Shown here one piece after another: positions 53,851 to 63,695 of a stretch of DNA of 64,000 bases. Every line of letters starts with the position of its first letter. Positions within the stretch are counted from its first letter, which is position 1. A program made the position numbers and the translations under genes. Source of the DNA: Lactobacillus colini. GTDB taxonomy: Bacteria > Bacillota > Bacilli > Lactobacillales > Lactobacillaceae. The stretch lies in assembly GCF_017874575.1 (NCBI RefSeq), contig NZ_JAGGLU010000009.1:1-64000 (forward strand), written 5' to 3'. The notes under the pieces are model-generated. The model was not told where the DNA came from, did not search any database, and worked only from the letters and a program-made list of their open reading frames with translations.

Positions 53851-54576
53851 ATGAATAAAGTAAAAGTATTAGGAATTGATTTTGATAATTATTCTTTGTC
53901 AGAATTTAAAAATGAATTTATTAGTCGTTTAAATAATCATCTCTCAACTATGATTGTAACTGCTAATCCAGAGATCGTAATGGCAGCTAACCAAGACCAT
54001 GAGTTTATGGAAATTATCCAGCGTGATGCAGATTATGTGACTGCCGATGGAATTGGTATTGTTTTAGCAGGAAAGATGCAAAACACCCCAATTGCTGAAA
54101 GAGTAACAGGATATGACTTGTTTACTTGGTTTTTGCATGTGGCAAATTTAAGAGGGATGAAGGTTTATCTAATTGGTGCTAAGCCTGAAGTGATTACGGC
54201 CACTGAAGCAAGAATTGCTCAAGACTATCCCAATATTAAGGTGGTTGGTGCCCAAGATGGCTATTTTAAAGATGATTTAAATACTGTTGCCCAAAAGATT
54301 GAACTTACTAAACCTGATATGGTTTTTGCGGCGATAGGCTTTCCAAGGCAGGAGAAATTGATTGCTATTATGAGAAGGGATAACTTACCAGCAATGATGA
54401 TGGGAGTTGGGGGGAGTTTTGATGTTTTTTCAGGTAAGGTAAAGCGTGCCCCTGAACTTTTTCAAAAGTCGCATTTAGAATGGTTTTACCGCTTGATTAC
54501 CAATCCAACTCGTCTTAAGCGGATGATGGTATTACCGAAGTTCGTTATTGAAGTAAAGAAAAATAAAAAGAGGTAA
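53851..54576 (+). CDS. tagA: WecB/TagA/CpsF family glycosyltransferase
   Basis: This 241-aa GT26 enzyme has TANPEIVMAANQD, YVTADGIGIVLAGK, RVTGYDLFTWFL, GAKPEV and GFPRQEKLI, all typical of TagA. TagA adds ManNAc to the undecaprenyl-GlcNAc linkage unit of wall teichoic acid. With tagD upstream on the other strand, a role in wall-polymer linkage is likely. It starts a run of four closely spaced glycosyltransferase genes. Confidence 0.93.
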   Translation: MNKVKVLGIDFDNYSLSEFKNEFISRLNNHLSTMIVTANPEIVMAANQDHEFMEIIQRDADYVTADGIGIVLAGKMQNTPIAERVTGYDLFTWFLHVANLRGMKVYLIGAKPEVITATEARIAQDYPNIKVVGAQDGYFKDDLNTVAQKIELTKPDMVFAAIGFPRQEKLIAIMRRDNLPAMMMGVGGSFDVFSGKVKRAPELFQKSHLEWFYRLITNPTRLKRMMVLPKFVIEVKKNKKR

Positions 54577-54579
54577 AAG

Positions 54580-55689
54580 ATGAAGATTCTCCACATTAAT
54601 GCAGGTCTAGAAAAGGGCGGCGGATTATTTCATATTGTCAATCTGTTAAGTGAAGCAAAAAAAGAAGGCCAAGACTTCGAATTGTTGACTTTAGCGGATG
54701 GTCCCGTAAGCCAAGCTGCTAGAAAAGCGGGAATTAAGACTTATGTTTTAAATGCCAATAGTCGCTATGACTTAAAGGCTTTGAGTAAGTTAGTTAAATT
54801 CATTAATCAAGGACACTATGATATTGTCCATACTCATGGCGCCCGTGCTAACTTGTATGTTTCATTAATTAAGAAGAGGATTAAGTCTAAGTGGTTGATT
54901 ACTGTTCATTCAGACCCTCTAAAAGATTTTGAAGGAAGGGGGATATTGGGTAATATATTTACTAAATTAAATTTACAAGCTCTAAAAAATGCAGACGGCA
55001 TATTAGCTATTACCCAGAACTTTGCGGATATTTTAACTGAAAAGGTCGGTATTAAAAAGACGAAAATCTATGTAATTTACAATGGTATCTTCTTCAATGA
55101 TAATATTGAAATCCCTAGCAAATATGCCCATCCTTACTTTAATGTTATTAATGTTGCTAGATCAGAGAAAGTAAAGGGACAAGACTTATTACTAAAGGCA
55201 ATTCAAAGCTTAAATAATTCGAATTTGCGCCTGCACTTAGTTGGTGACGGCAGTCAGCTTAATAAGCTCAAGGCGCTAGCTAGAGATTTAGGAATTAGTC
55301 GGCAAGTAACTTTTCATGGATTTTTGGATCATAAGCAGATTCGTGAATTATATAGGAAGATGGATCTAGCTGCTTTAACATCTTATTCAGAGAGTTTTCC
55401 GCTGGTTTTGCTGGAAGCTAGTGATAATTTAGTACCAATTCTTTCAACTGATGTTGGCGATATTGAAAAAATGATCCCAAATGATGATTATGGTTTTGTA
55501 GCTGAAATTGGCAACTTAGATTCAATCACTAGACAGCTTGAAAAGGCAGTTGCTAAGTCGAAGTTAGAATTAGCAGAAATGGCTAAAAGAGAAAAAGAAT
55601 ACTTAGCTAGAACATTTTCAATGAAAAATCAATTGCTGGTAGTAACTAATTATTACAAATCAATCTTAGGCGATAATTATGGTGACTAA
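54580..55689 (+). CDS. GT4-family glycosyltransferase
   Basis: This 369-aa GT-B enzyme starts ILHINAGLEKGGGLFHIVNL, has the central nucleotide-sugar site VINVARSEKVKGQDLLLKAI and the C-terminal EX7E-like motif ESFPLVLLEASDN. It should transfer a hexose from a nucleotide donor to a lipid- or polymer-bound acceptor at the inner membrane face. It begins 3 bp after tagA and overlaps the next gene by 11 bp. Confidence 0.92.
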   Translation: MKILHINAGLEKGGGLFHIVNLLSEAKKEGQDFELLTLADGPVSQAARKAGIKTYVLNANSRYDLKALSKLVKFINQGHYDIVHTHGARANLYVSLIKKRIKSKWLITVHSDPLKDFEGRGILGNIFTKLNLQALKNADGILAITQNFADILTEKVGIKKTKIYVIYNGIFFNDNIEIPSKYAHPYFNVINVARSEKVKGQDLLLKAIQSLNNSNLRLHLVGDGSQLNKLKALARDLGISRQVTFHGFLDHKQIRELYRKMDLAALTSYSESFPLVLLEASDNLVPILSTDVGDIEKMIPNDDYGFVAEIGNLDSITRQLEKAVAKSKLELAEMAKREKEYLARTFSMKNQLLVVTNYYKSILGDNYGD

Positions 55690-57643
55690 GCGTAGAAATT
55701 TAAATTTTTTGTTAATTTGGCTCAGTATTGCGCCCATTTATTTGCAGTTTGTGAATCTTTTTTGGGGAGAATCAAGTTTAAATTTTAGTCTAAATACTTT
55801 TTATGCCTTGGTGTTAGTTCTAGCCTTGACAACAAGTAATATAGAGGATATTGACCAGTGGTTTTTAGAGAAAGCTACGACCTGGCTGAGTGTTAACTTG
55901 TGGCTGTTGAATTTAATAGATCTGAGTGGCTGGTTGAGCATTAAGACGCCAGAGTTAATTTATCAGTTGGGGATATTGACCACGAGTGCTAGTCTGTATT
56001 TTTTAGAAAGGCACTTCACTTTAAAGAATATTTTATTAATCGCCATTAACTTAAATTGTTTGGCTTATGTATTCCCACCGGCTGGTGCTTGGGGATTATT
56101 GATTACCTCATTAATTATGCTCTCGCTGTACTTAGAGAGATTTGCAATTACTTTTAGCGAGCAGTTTCGGCTAAGTTTATTGATTGTATACTTGACTGTA
56201 ACCTTATGTGCCATAACATGGGTAACACTTGAATGGCCATTATTTCTATTTGACAATGTTGCCTGGCAAATAGAAGCACTAGCCCTGCCGGTTATTCTTG
56301 TTTTAGCCTGGTTAGCTTGTAAGATGCAGGAGCGAATTATTGCAACGATTCACTTATTTTTTGCAATTGGATATTTTACTTTAATTAGTGAAATGGTGAT
56401 TTTCATTGGTCAACCAAGAAGCTTAAATATTGCTTTTTTAGCTTTTTGTCTGGTGATTTATATTAATTTATTTAATATTTTTGGCTCGGTTTATTTGGAT
56501 AGCAGCCATCGCAAGATTTCAGTTATTATTCCAACCCATAATGATGAAAAAACTATCGTTAAAGCACTACAGTCAATTAGGATACAGAGCTATCAAGATT
56601 GGGAAGTAGTCGTTGTTGATGACGGCTCTAGCGATAAGACACTGACATATCTTAGACGCTATTTAAAATATAACAGCATGCCAGTTAAATGTTTCTCTGT
56701 TAAGCATCATGGGCGCTTGAATGCAGTAAGATATGGGCTAAAGTATATTAGCGGTGATATTTGCCATATTCTTGATCCTAAGGATGCGCTATATGATCAT
56801 AACGTCTTTTATCGGGCAATGACCAATCTGTGCGGTGAGAAGTGTGACGGGATCTTTGTTGGTATCCAGCAAGAGAATCGGCTAGGAAGGATCCATGAGA
56901 TTCTTCGTCCGCCAGCCTACTATGATAGTTGGGCTACAGTAGTTAAATTAGCCTTAACAGGAGGTAAGGACATCTTTGTACCATATATTTATTGGCGAAG
57001 GGATATTTTTGAAACTACAGTTAAGAAAAACTATCTAATTAATAATCTTCCGGCTTGGTATAATGTTAACAATAATCTTGGGTTAAGGATGGCTAATGCT
57101 AACTTTGTTGGTTTAAAATGTGGCATTAAGACGAGATTAGATTTAGAACCAAACCTAGTTAACTTATCAGGACAATTGCGAACTCTACATCATGTATTAG
57201 CTAACTTTAAGATTAATTCATTTAATAGCCAAGCACGTATTTATCAATTCTTGAGGCAGATGCATTTATCTAGTATGGGGATAATATTTTTTAAGATGGG
57301 TAGAACTAAGTTAAAAAATATCACCCCTAAGTTAATTGCTAAGTCGAATCAAAGCCATCCTTATTTGACTGCAATTGCTAAATTCGCTCAAAATTATGAT
57401 CCTGAAAAGGCAATTACAATTTCATTGCCTGCCAAACTAAAGTTATACGACGGTAGTGATATGGAAGATTTTGAAAAAGACTTTGACAAAAATAGACTTG
57501 ATACATTTTATCTGGATTTTATGCAATATTTAAAGCAAGGACCAGGAATAATGCAAGTAGCACCAAGTCAAAAGAAAAGATTAGCTAGAATTTTAGAATT
57601 TTTTACGATTAAAGATTATATAACAATAGAGGAAAAAAGATGA
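55679..57643 (+). CDS. Membrane protein fused to a GT2 glycosyltransferase domain
   Basis: This 654-aa protein has about eight membrane helices in residues 1-275, then a GT-A domain starting ISVIIPTHNDEKTIVKALQS with VVVVDDGSSDKT (nucleotide-sugar Asp). The membrane part stands before the catalytic part, unlike most processive GT2 enzymes, where helices follow. The C-terminal 150 residues are of unknown type. It overlaps genes on both sides and so is firmly in the cluster. Donor and acceptor are unknown. Confidence 0.85.
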   Translation: MVTKRRNLNFLLIWLSIAPIYLQFVNLFWGESSLNFSLNTFYALVLVLALTTSNIEDIDQWFLEKATTWLSVNLWLLNLIDLSGWLSIKTPELIYQLGILTTSASLYFLERHFTLKNILLIAINLNCLAYVFPPAGAWGLLITSLIMLSLYLERFAITFSEQFRLSLLIVYLTVTLCAITWVTLEWPLFLFDNVAWQIEALALPVILVLAWLACKMQERIIATIHLFFAIGYFTLISEMVIFIGQPRSLNIAFLAFCLVIYINLFNIFGSVYLDSSHRKISVIIPTHNDEKTIVKALQSIRIQSYQDWEVVVVDDGSSDKTLTYLRRYLKYNSMPVKCFSVKHHGRLNAVRYGLKYISGDICHILDPKDALYDHNVFYRAMTNLCGEKCDGIFVGIQQENRLGRIHEILRPPAYYDSWATVVKLALTGGKDIFVPYIYWRRDIFETTVKKNYLINNLPAWYNVNNNLGLRMANANFVGLKCGIKTRLDLEPNLVNLSGQLRTLHHVLANFKINSFNSQARIYQFLRQMHLSSMGIIFFKMGRTKLKNITPKLIAKSNQSHPYLTAIAKFAQNYDPEKAITISLPAKLKLYDGSDMEDFEKDFDKNRLDTFYLDFMQYLKQGPGIMQVAPSQKKRLARILEFFTIKDYITIEEKR

Positions 57644-58338
57644 TACCAAAAATTATTCATTATGTCTGGGTAGGCGGTAACCCTAAGCCTAAAAGTATCC
57701 AAACTTGTATGAAAACATGGCAAAAACACTTAAAAGATTACAAAATTATTGAATGGAACGAGACCAATTTCGATATTCATGAGAACAAGTATGTTGAACA
57801 AGCTTATCAAGCTAAAAAATGGGCCTTTGTGTCTGATTATATTCGTGCTAAGGCGATTTATGAATATGGCGGAATATATCTAGATACTGATGTATTAGTA
57901 CTTGATAATTTACATGAATTATTGAAGAATCGGGCTTTTGTCGGTTTTGAAAATAAAGACAATCCCTTTACTGCTGTCTTTGGCGCTGAACCTAAGCATC
58001 GCTTAATTAAGGATATGCTTGATTATTATGATGACCGAAACTTTGAATTTGACAAAAATAACCAATTATCCGGTGTTAATACAGTCTCTGTTTCAGAAAT
58101 TTTAAAGCAAAAATATGGTGCTAAACCTAACAATCAAGAGCAGTGGCTGCCATACGGAATCCACGTTTATCCTGATGGAGTGTTGTGCAATCCTTCAAAA
58201 AATTCTAAGACAATCCATATCTTTACTGGAACTTGGATGGAAGGTCAAAAGCCCCTAAAAAGAAAGATTGTAACTAAGTTAAAATTGCATATAAAAACGC
58301 CATTTGAAGCCGGCCTATATGCTAGATTAATTAGGTAA
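57640..58338 (+). CDS. GT32-type glycosyltransferase (DXD sugar-binding)
   Basis: This 232-aa enzyme starts IPKIIHYVWVGGNPKPKSIQ and has the DXD site AIYEYGGIYLDTDVLVLDNL near residue 75. Such proteins transfer hexoses in capsule or glycolipid synthesis. It overlaps the preceding gene by 4 bp (ATGA) and ends the cluster. The end product cannot be read from the sequence. Confidence 0.9.
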   Translation: MIPKIIHYVWVGGNPKPKSIQTCMKTWQKHLKDYKIIEWNETNFDIHENKYVEQAYQAKKWAFVSDYIRAKAIYEYGGIYLDTDVLVLDNLHELLKNRAFVGFENKDNPFTAVFGAEPKHRLIKDMLDYYDDRNFEFDKNNQLSGVNTVSVSEILKQKYGAKPNNQEQWLPYGIHVYPDGVLCNPSKNSKTIHIFTGTWMEGQKPLKRKIVTKLKLHIKTPFEAGLYARLIR

Positions 58339-58366
58339 TTGCTATCTGAATAAGTTTGACTATAAT
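58339..58366 (+). promoter_or_regulatory. pncB-nadE promoter (TTGCTA-16-TATAAT)
   Basis: Both boxes lie between the GT32 stop and pncB. No terminator separates the two units. Confidence 0.6.
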
Positions 58367-58408
58367 AGAGACAAACAATTATAAAAAAAGTTATATTAGT
58401 GAGGAACA

Positions 58409-59881
58409 ATGTTAAATAAACAAATTGACCAAGACGATTCCTTGGTTTTGCATACGGATTTATATGAAATCAACATGATGTACACTTATTTCAAAGAAGG
58501 AATAAGTGAAAGAAATGCCGTTTTTGAACTATTTTTTAGAAAAGAACCTTTTGGTAATGGTTATGCAGTTAATGCTGGCTTAAGCCGAGTAATTGATTAC
58601 CTAAGTAATTTGCATTTCACAGAAAGCGACCTGCAATATCTGCAAGAGCAAGAAGGATATGATGATGACTTTATTGATTATCTTCGCAACTTTAAGCTTA
58701 AGTTAACTGTTCGTAGTGCTCTAGAGGGTGAATTGGTCTTTGCTAATGAACCAATTGTTCAAGTAGAAGGCCCACTTGCCCAGTGTCAAATTGTAGAAAC
58801 AGCACTCTTGAATATCATCAACTTCCAAACCTTAATTGCAACTAAAGCAGCTAGAATTAAGGTTGCAGTTGGTGGTGACGGTTTACTGGAATTTGGTACG
58901 CGGAGGGCCCAAGATACTGATGCCGCTATTTGGGGTGCCCGGGCTGCTTATATTGGTGGCTTTGATGCGACTAGTAATGTTAGAGCTGGTAAGTTATTTA
59001 AAATTCCAATTGCCGGCACTCATGCTCATGCCCTAGTGCAAGCCTATAATGATGAATATAAGGCCTTTAAAGCTTATGCGGAAACTCATAAGAATTGTGT
59101 CTTTTTGGTGGATACTTATGATACTTTGCGTAGCGGCGTTCCTACTGCTATTAAAGTCGCTAAGGAAATGGGCGACAAGATTAACTTCCAAGGAGTCCGC
59201 ATTGACTCAGGGGATATGGCTTATATTTCCAAAAAAGTCCGCAAACAATTAGATGATGCGGGATTCCCAAATGCGAAGATTTTTGCTTCTAATGATTTAG
59301 ATGAAAAGACCATCCAAAACTTAAAGATGCAAGATGCTAAAATCGATGTCTGGGGTGTAGGTACTAAATTAATTACTGCCTTTGACCAGCCTGCTTTAGG
59401 TGGTGTTTATAAGCTAGTATCAATTGAAGATGAAAATGGCATCATGCAAGATACGCTTAAGATTTCTTCAAATGCAGTTAAAGTTTCTACACCTGGTAAA
59501 AAGCAAGTTTGGCGTATTTCTGCTAATGCAGCTAAGAAAAATGAAGGTGATTGGGTTTCAAACTATGATGAAGATCCAAGAAAATTCGATGCCTTGTTTA
59601 TGTTTCACCCGCAATATACCTACATTAATAAGGTAGTTACGAACTTTACTGCTAGACCACTACTTCAAACTATTTTTGAAAATGGTAAACTTATTTATAA
59701 CGAACCTAGTCTTCAAGAAATTAAAGACTTTACGGCTAATAACTTAGATGGCTTGTGGGATGAATACAAGCGTGCCTTGAATCCACAAGACTATCCAGTA
59801 GATCTGTCGCAAAAGCTTTATGATCATAAAGTGAACTTGATCAATAGTATTCGTTCAAAGATTGTTAAGAGAGGTTACTAA
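58409..59881 (+). CDS. pncB: Nicotinate phosphoribosyltransferase
   Basis: PncB makes nicotinate mononucleotide from nicotinate and PRPP, the entry of the Preiss-Handler salvage path. The 490-aa protein shows [17 protein letters not shown] at the N-terminus, [20 protein letters not shown] and [11 protein letters not shown], and RIDSGDMAY at the phosphoribose site. It is co-transcribed with nadE, the last step of the path. The organism thus probably depends on external niacin. Confidence 0.96.
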   Translation: MLNKQIDQDDSLVLHTDLYEINMMYTYFKEGISERNAVFELFFRKEPFGNGYAVNAGLSRVIDYLSNLHFTESDLQYLQEQEGYDDDFIDYLRNFKLKLTVRSALEGELVFANEPIVQVEGPLAQCQIVETALLNIINFQTLIATKAARIKVAVGGDGLLEFGTRRAQDTDAAIWGARAAYIGGFDATSNVRAGKLFKIPIAGTHAHALVQAYNDEYKAFKAYAETHKNCVFLVDTYDTLRSGVPTAIKVAKEMGDKINFQGVRIDSGDMAYISKKVRKQLDDAGFPNAKIFASNDLDEKTIQNLKMQDAKIDVWGVGTKLITAFDQPALGGVYKLVSIEDENGIMQDTLKISSNAVKVSTPGKKQVWRISANAAKKNEGDWVSNYDEDPRKFDALFMFHPQYTYINKVVTNFTARPLLQTIFENGKLIYNEPSLQEIKDFTANNLDGLWDEYKRALNPQDYPVDLSQKLYDHKVNLINSIRSKIVKRGY

Positions 59882-59882
59882 A

Positions 59883-60713
59883 ATGCGTCCATTACAAGAA
59901 AAGATCATTGCCTATGAGCATGTTTTACCAGAAATTGATCCTAAAGAAGAAATTCGTAAATCAATTGATTTTTTGAAGGACTATTTAAAGCAAAATCCTT
60001 TTTTAAAGAGTTATGTCTTAGGAATTTCTGGTGGGCAAGATTCTACCTTAACTGGTAAATTAGCTCAAATGGCAATTGAAGAAATGCGCCAAGAAACTGG
60101 CGATAATTCTTACCAATTTATCGCTGTACGTTTGCCATACGATGTGCAAGCAGATGCTAGCGATGCAGCAGATGCAATTGCTTTTCAAAAGCCTGACCAA
60201 GATTTAATTGTTAATATTAAAGAGCCGGTTGATGCTATGGTTAAAGTTGTTGAAGCAACTGGTCAAAAAATTACAGACTTTAACAAGGGTAATATTAAGG
60301 CACGTCAGAGAATGGTTGTTCAATACGCAATTGCAGGTGCTAATCATGGTGCTGTAATTGGGACTGACCATGCCGCAGAAAACTTTTCTGGTTTTTATAC
60401 TAAGTATGGTGATGGTGCAGCTGATATTACACCATTGTTCCGTTTAGATAAGCGCCAAGGTAAGGCTATGCTTAAGGAATTAGGCTGCCCAGAGCACTTA
60501 TACTTAAAGGCACCAACCGCTGACTTAGAAGAAGATCAACCAGATCTTCCAGATGAAGTAGCACTTGGTGTAACTTACCAAGAAATTGACGATTATCTAG
60601 AAGGTAAACAAGTAAGTGAAAAGGCAGCTGAACAAATTGAAAAATTGTGGAAGAAGAGCGAGCATAAACGTCACTTACCAGTAACTATTTTTGATACATT
60701 TTATAAAAAATAA
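59883..60713 (+). CDS. nadE: NAD(+) synthetase (ammonia-dependent)
   Basis: NadE amidates deamido-NAD to NAD with ATP and ammonia. The 276-aa protein has the PP-loop [29 protein letters not shown] and [19 protein letters not shown]. There is no glutaminase domain. The start at 59883 follows the pncB stop by one base, with AAGAGAGG inside pncB. The earlier in-frame start at 59862 would overlap pncB and is not needed. Confidence 0.96.
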   Translation: MRPLQEKIIAYEHVLPEIDPKEEIRKSIDFLKDYLKQNPFLKSYVLGISGGQDSTLTGKLAQMAIEEMRQETGDNSYQFIAVRLPYDVQADASDAADAIAFQKPDQDLIVNIKEPVDAMVKVVEATGQKITDFNKGNIKARQRMVVQYAIAGANHGAVIGTDHAAENFSGFYTKYGDGAADITPLFRLDKRQGKAMLKELGCPEHLYLKAPTADLEEDQPDLPDEVALGVTYQEIDDYLEGKQVSEKAAEQIEKLWKKSEHKRHLPVTIFDTFYKK

Positions 60714-60719
60714 TTTAAC

Positions 60720-60747
60720 TTGCTAATTTTTGCATAAATTTTATAAT
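60720..60747 (+). promoter_or_regulatory. Promoter of the riboswitch-ATPase unit (TTGCTA-16-TATAAT)
   Basis: Both boxes are seen with a 16-bp spacer; transcription would start near 60755, at the beginning of the riboswitch. Confidence 0.65.
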
Positions 60748-60756
60748 AGAGTATGC

Positions 60757-60873
60757 AATAAGGGAGTAACGGCAAGTAATTGCGATAAGTTCAACAACCG
60801 AGAATTAATGTTCTCTGGGCTTATCTTAATATGTGAGACTTATGGCCAGTAATGGACATAGGTCTTTTTTTAT
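60757..60873 (+). promoter_or_regulatory. yybP-ykoY (manganese) riboswitch with terminator
   Basis: The leader has the AAGGGAGTA start, a GATAAG/CTTATC stem with an inner CGAGA/TCTCTG hairpin, and the TGTGAGAC segment typical of the yybP-ykoY class. GACTTATG/CATAGGTC (about 60837-60864) with seven T residues is the terminator. Members sense Mn2+, and the class is known before P-type ATPases of this kind in lactic acid bacteria. Metal binding should open expression of the exporter. The call is from pattern memory without a covariance search. Confidence 0.75.
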
Positions 60874-60887
60874 TACAGGAGGAGAAA

Positions 60888-63557
60888 TTGCTTACGAAAT
60901 ATTATGATCAGACGATGCCTGAAGTTGAGCAGGAATTAAAGACTTCCCTCAAAACAGGCTTATCGAAGCAAGAAGCTAAAAGACGTTTAGAAGAATACGG
61001 TCCTAATTCTTTAGCAGCTAAGAAAAAACGTAGTTTATTTATGAAGTTCATCGATCAGTTTAAAGACTTCATGATTATTGTGTTGATAGTAGCTGCTATC
61101 TTGTCGGGTGTTGTTGCACAGGAATGGACCGATGCAGCAATTATTATGATTGTTGTGTTAATCAATGCAATCTTAGGCGTAGTCCAAGAAGCCAAGTCTG
61201 AGGCAGCTATTGATGCATTAAAAGAAATGTCAACTCCAGTAGCCCATGTGCGACGAGATGGTGAAGTTCTGCAAGTTCCTAGTACTGAGATTGTACCAGG
61301 AGATGTGGTCTTGCTTGAGGCAGGTGATGTTGTTCCTGCTGATATGCGTTTAGGATTGGCAGCTAGCTTGAAGATTGAAGAATCAGCCTTAACTGGTGAA
61401 TCAGTCCCTGTTGAAAAGTCAACAGACATTCCTGAAGGAGATGACATTGCCTTAGGCGATCGGGTAAACATGGCTTATTCAAATACTAATGTAACCTATG
61501 GTCGTGGTGAGGGAATTGTTACTGCTACTGGTATGAATACTGAAGTTGGTAAGATTGCCACAATGCTAAATGAAGCAGATGAAACAGATACTCCCCTAAA
61601 GCAAAATCTGAATCAATTAGGTAAAACCCTAACGATTATGATTTTAGCAATCTGTGTAATTGTCTTTATCGTAGGTATTTTTACTAAGCAAGGCAGTGAA
61701 CCCATGAACAAGCTAATGATTGACATGTTCTTGGTAGCAGTATCATTAGCTGTAGCGGCAATTCCAGAAGGTTTGCCAGCAATTGTAACGATTATTTTAG
61801 CCTTGGGTACGCAGACTATGGCTAAGCACAAAGCAATTGTTAGAAAACTTCCAGCCGTTGAAACGTTGGGTGCTACTGATATTATTTGCTCAGATAAGAC
61901 TGGTACATTAACCCAAAATAGAATGACAGTTGAAAAGATATACTATGATGCAACTGTTCACAGCGATAATGAAGAGATCAATCAAGATAATCCAGCCCTG
62001 CTTTCAATGATTTTGGCTAATGATACTAAAATAGAAAACGGCGGTAACTTACTAGGTGATCCTACTGAAACGGCTCTTATTCAATACGCCTTCGACAAAA
62101 AAGTTGATGTGCAAAAGCTATTAAGTCAAGATACGCGTTTGCAAGAAGTGCCATTTGACTCAGAGCGTAAATTAATGTCTACGGTTAATAAATATCAAGA
62201 TGGTAAGTTTTTTGTTGCTGTGAAGGGTGCGCCTGATGAATTACTCAAGCGGGTAACTTCAATTGAAATTAATGGTCAAATATCCCCAATTACCCAAGAA
62301 CAAAGAGAAGAGATTCTTGCTACCAATCAAGATTTAGCTGAAAACGCATTGCGTGTCTTGGGTCTTGCTTATAAGGTTATCGACAAGCTCTATGATGAGC
62401 CAGCTACTGATAATGTTGAACAAGATTTAATCTTTGCCGGGCTTGTGGGGATGATTGACCCTGAACGTCCAGAAGCTAAAGCTGCTGTATTAGAAGCTAA
62501 GAATGCTGGTATTAGAACAATTATGATTACTGGTGACCACCAAGTAACGGCTGCAGCAATTGCTAGCCGGCTAGGAATCTTAAATCCTGGTGATAATGAT
62601 GGTGTCCTTACTGGTGCAGAACTTGATAAGTTATCTGATGATTACTTCATTAAGCATGTTGCTGACTACAGCGTGTATGCTAGAGTATCACCTGAACACA
62701 AGGTAAGAATTGTTAAGGCATGGCAAGCAAATGAAAAGATTGTCGCAATGACTGGTGACGGGGTTAATGATGCACCAAGCTTGAAGCAAGCAGATATTGG
62801 TATCGGTATGGGAATTACTGGTACCGAAGTATCGAAGGGCGCAGCGGATATGGTTTTAGCTGATGATAACTTTGCCACGATTGTTGAAGCTATTAAGCAG
62901 GGACGTAAGGTCTTTGCCAATATTCAAAAGGCAATTCTTTACTTAATGAGTTGTAATGTTGGTGAAGTATTAACTGTCTTTATGATGACTATGCTTGGCT
63001 GGGATATCTTAGCACCAGTGCAATTACTTTGGATTAACTTAGTGACTGATACACTTCCGGCAATTGCCTTAGGAGTTGAACCAGTAGAAGATGGAATTAT
63101 GAAGAAAAAGCCACGTGGCCGCAATTCTAACTTCTTCTCTGGTGGAGTTGCTGGTTCTATTATTTACCAAGGTATCTTGGAGGGATTATTAGTCTTAATT
63201 GCATACCAATTCGGGCTTCATGTTGGACCTCATGTTGGTAATGATGCTTTACAACATGGGGATGCCTTAACAATGTCATTTTTAACTTTAGGATTAATTC
63301 AATTATTCCATGCCATTAACTCTAAGTTTATTCATAAGTCAATCTTTAGTAATAAGACATTTACCAATAAGTGGTTCAATAAAGCGATCATTGTGTCTGC
63401 TGTTATTATGGCTGCAGTTGAGTTACCATTTTTGACTAAGTTGTTTAATGTTACTGAGTTAAATCTTAGTCAATGGCTAGTTGTCTTAGTTGCAGGCTGC
63501 TTGATGATTATTATTGTTGAAGTTGTTAAATTCTTCCAAAGAAGAATGAATAGATAA
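60888..63557 (+). CDS. Cation-transporting P-type ATPase (P2-type; probable Mn2+/Ca2+ exporter)
   Basis: This 889-aa pump starts at TTG 60888 after AGGAGGAG. It has the phosphorylation motif SDKTGTLTQNRM, the TGES actuator loop, the AIPEGLPA membrane motif, KGAPDELLKR in the nucleotide domain, and MTGDGVNDAPSLKQADIGIG. About ten membrane helices are present. The P2A-like ion motif (PEGLP) suggests Ca2+ or Mn2+, and the riboswitch upstream favours manganese export. A terminator follows. Confidence 0.92.
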   Translation: MLTKYYDQTMPEVEQELKTSLKTGLSKQEAKRRLEEYGPNSLAAKKKRSLFMKFIDQFKDFMIIVLIVAAILSGVVAQEWTDAAIIMIVVLINAILGVVQEAKSEAAIDALKEMSTPVAHVRRDGEVLQVPSTEIVPGDVVLLEAGDVVPADMRLGLAASLKIEESALTGESVPVEKSTDIPEGDDIALGDRVNMAYSNTNVTYGRGEGIVTATGMNTEVGKIATMLNEADETDTPLKQNLNQLGKTLTIMILAICVIVFIVGIFTKQGSEPMNKLMIDMFLVAVSLAVAAIPEGLPAIVTIILALGTQTMAKHKAIVRKLPAVETLGATDIICSDKTGTLTQNRMTVEKIYYDATVHSDNEEINQDNPALLSMILANDTKIENGGNLLGDPTETALIQYAFDKKVDVQKLLSQDTRLQEVPFDSERKLMSTVNKYQDGKFFVAVKGAPDELLKRVTSIEINGQISPITQEQREEILATNQDLAENALRVLGLAYKVIDKLYDEPATDNVEQDLIFAGLVGMIDPERPEAKAAVLEAKNAGIRTIMITGDHQVTAAAIASRLGILNPGDNDGVLTGAELDKLSDDYFIKHVADYSVYARVSPEHKVRIVKAWQANEKIVAMTGDGVNDAPSLKQADIGIGMGITGTEVSKGAADMVLADDNFATIVEAIKQGRKVFANIQKAILYLMSCNVGEVLTVFMMTMLGWDILAPVQLLWINLVTDTLPAIALGVEPVEDGIMKKKPRGRNSNFFSGGVAGSIIYQGILEGLLVLIAYQFGLHVGPHVGNDALQHGDALTMSFLTLGLIQLFHAINSKFIHKSIFSNKTFTNKWFNKAIIVSAVIMAAVELPFLTKLFNVTELNLSQWLVVLVAGCLMIIIVEVVKFFQRRMNR

Positions 63558-63568
63558 TTAGATAGACG

Positions 63569-63602
63569 AAAAAGAGTTGAATTTAATTTCAACTCTTTTT
63601 TT
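63569..63602 (+). terminator. ATPase terminator
   Basis: AAAAAGAGTTGAA pairs with TTCAACTCTTTTT, followed by T residues. Confidence 0.9.
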
Positions 63603-63695
63603 GTATAATAAATAGATGTTAAAAATAATAAAAATGTCGCCTTAGTTATAGGTACTTTTGCTAGAATAAAATAAAAAAGAATGAATTGAGAAACA

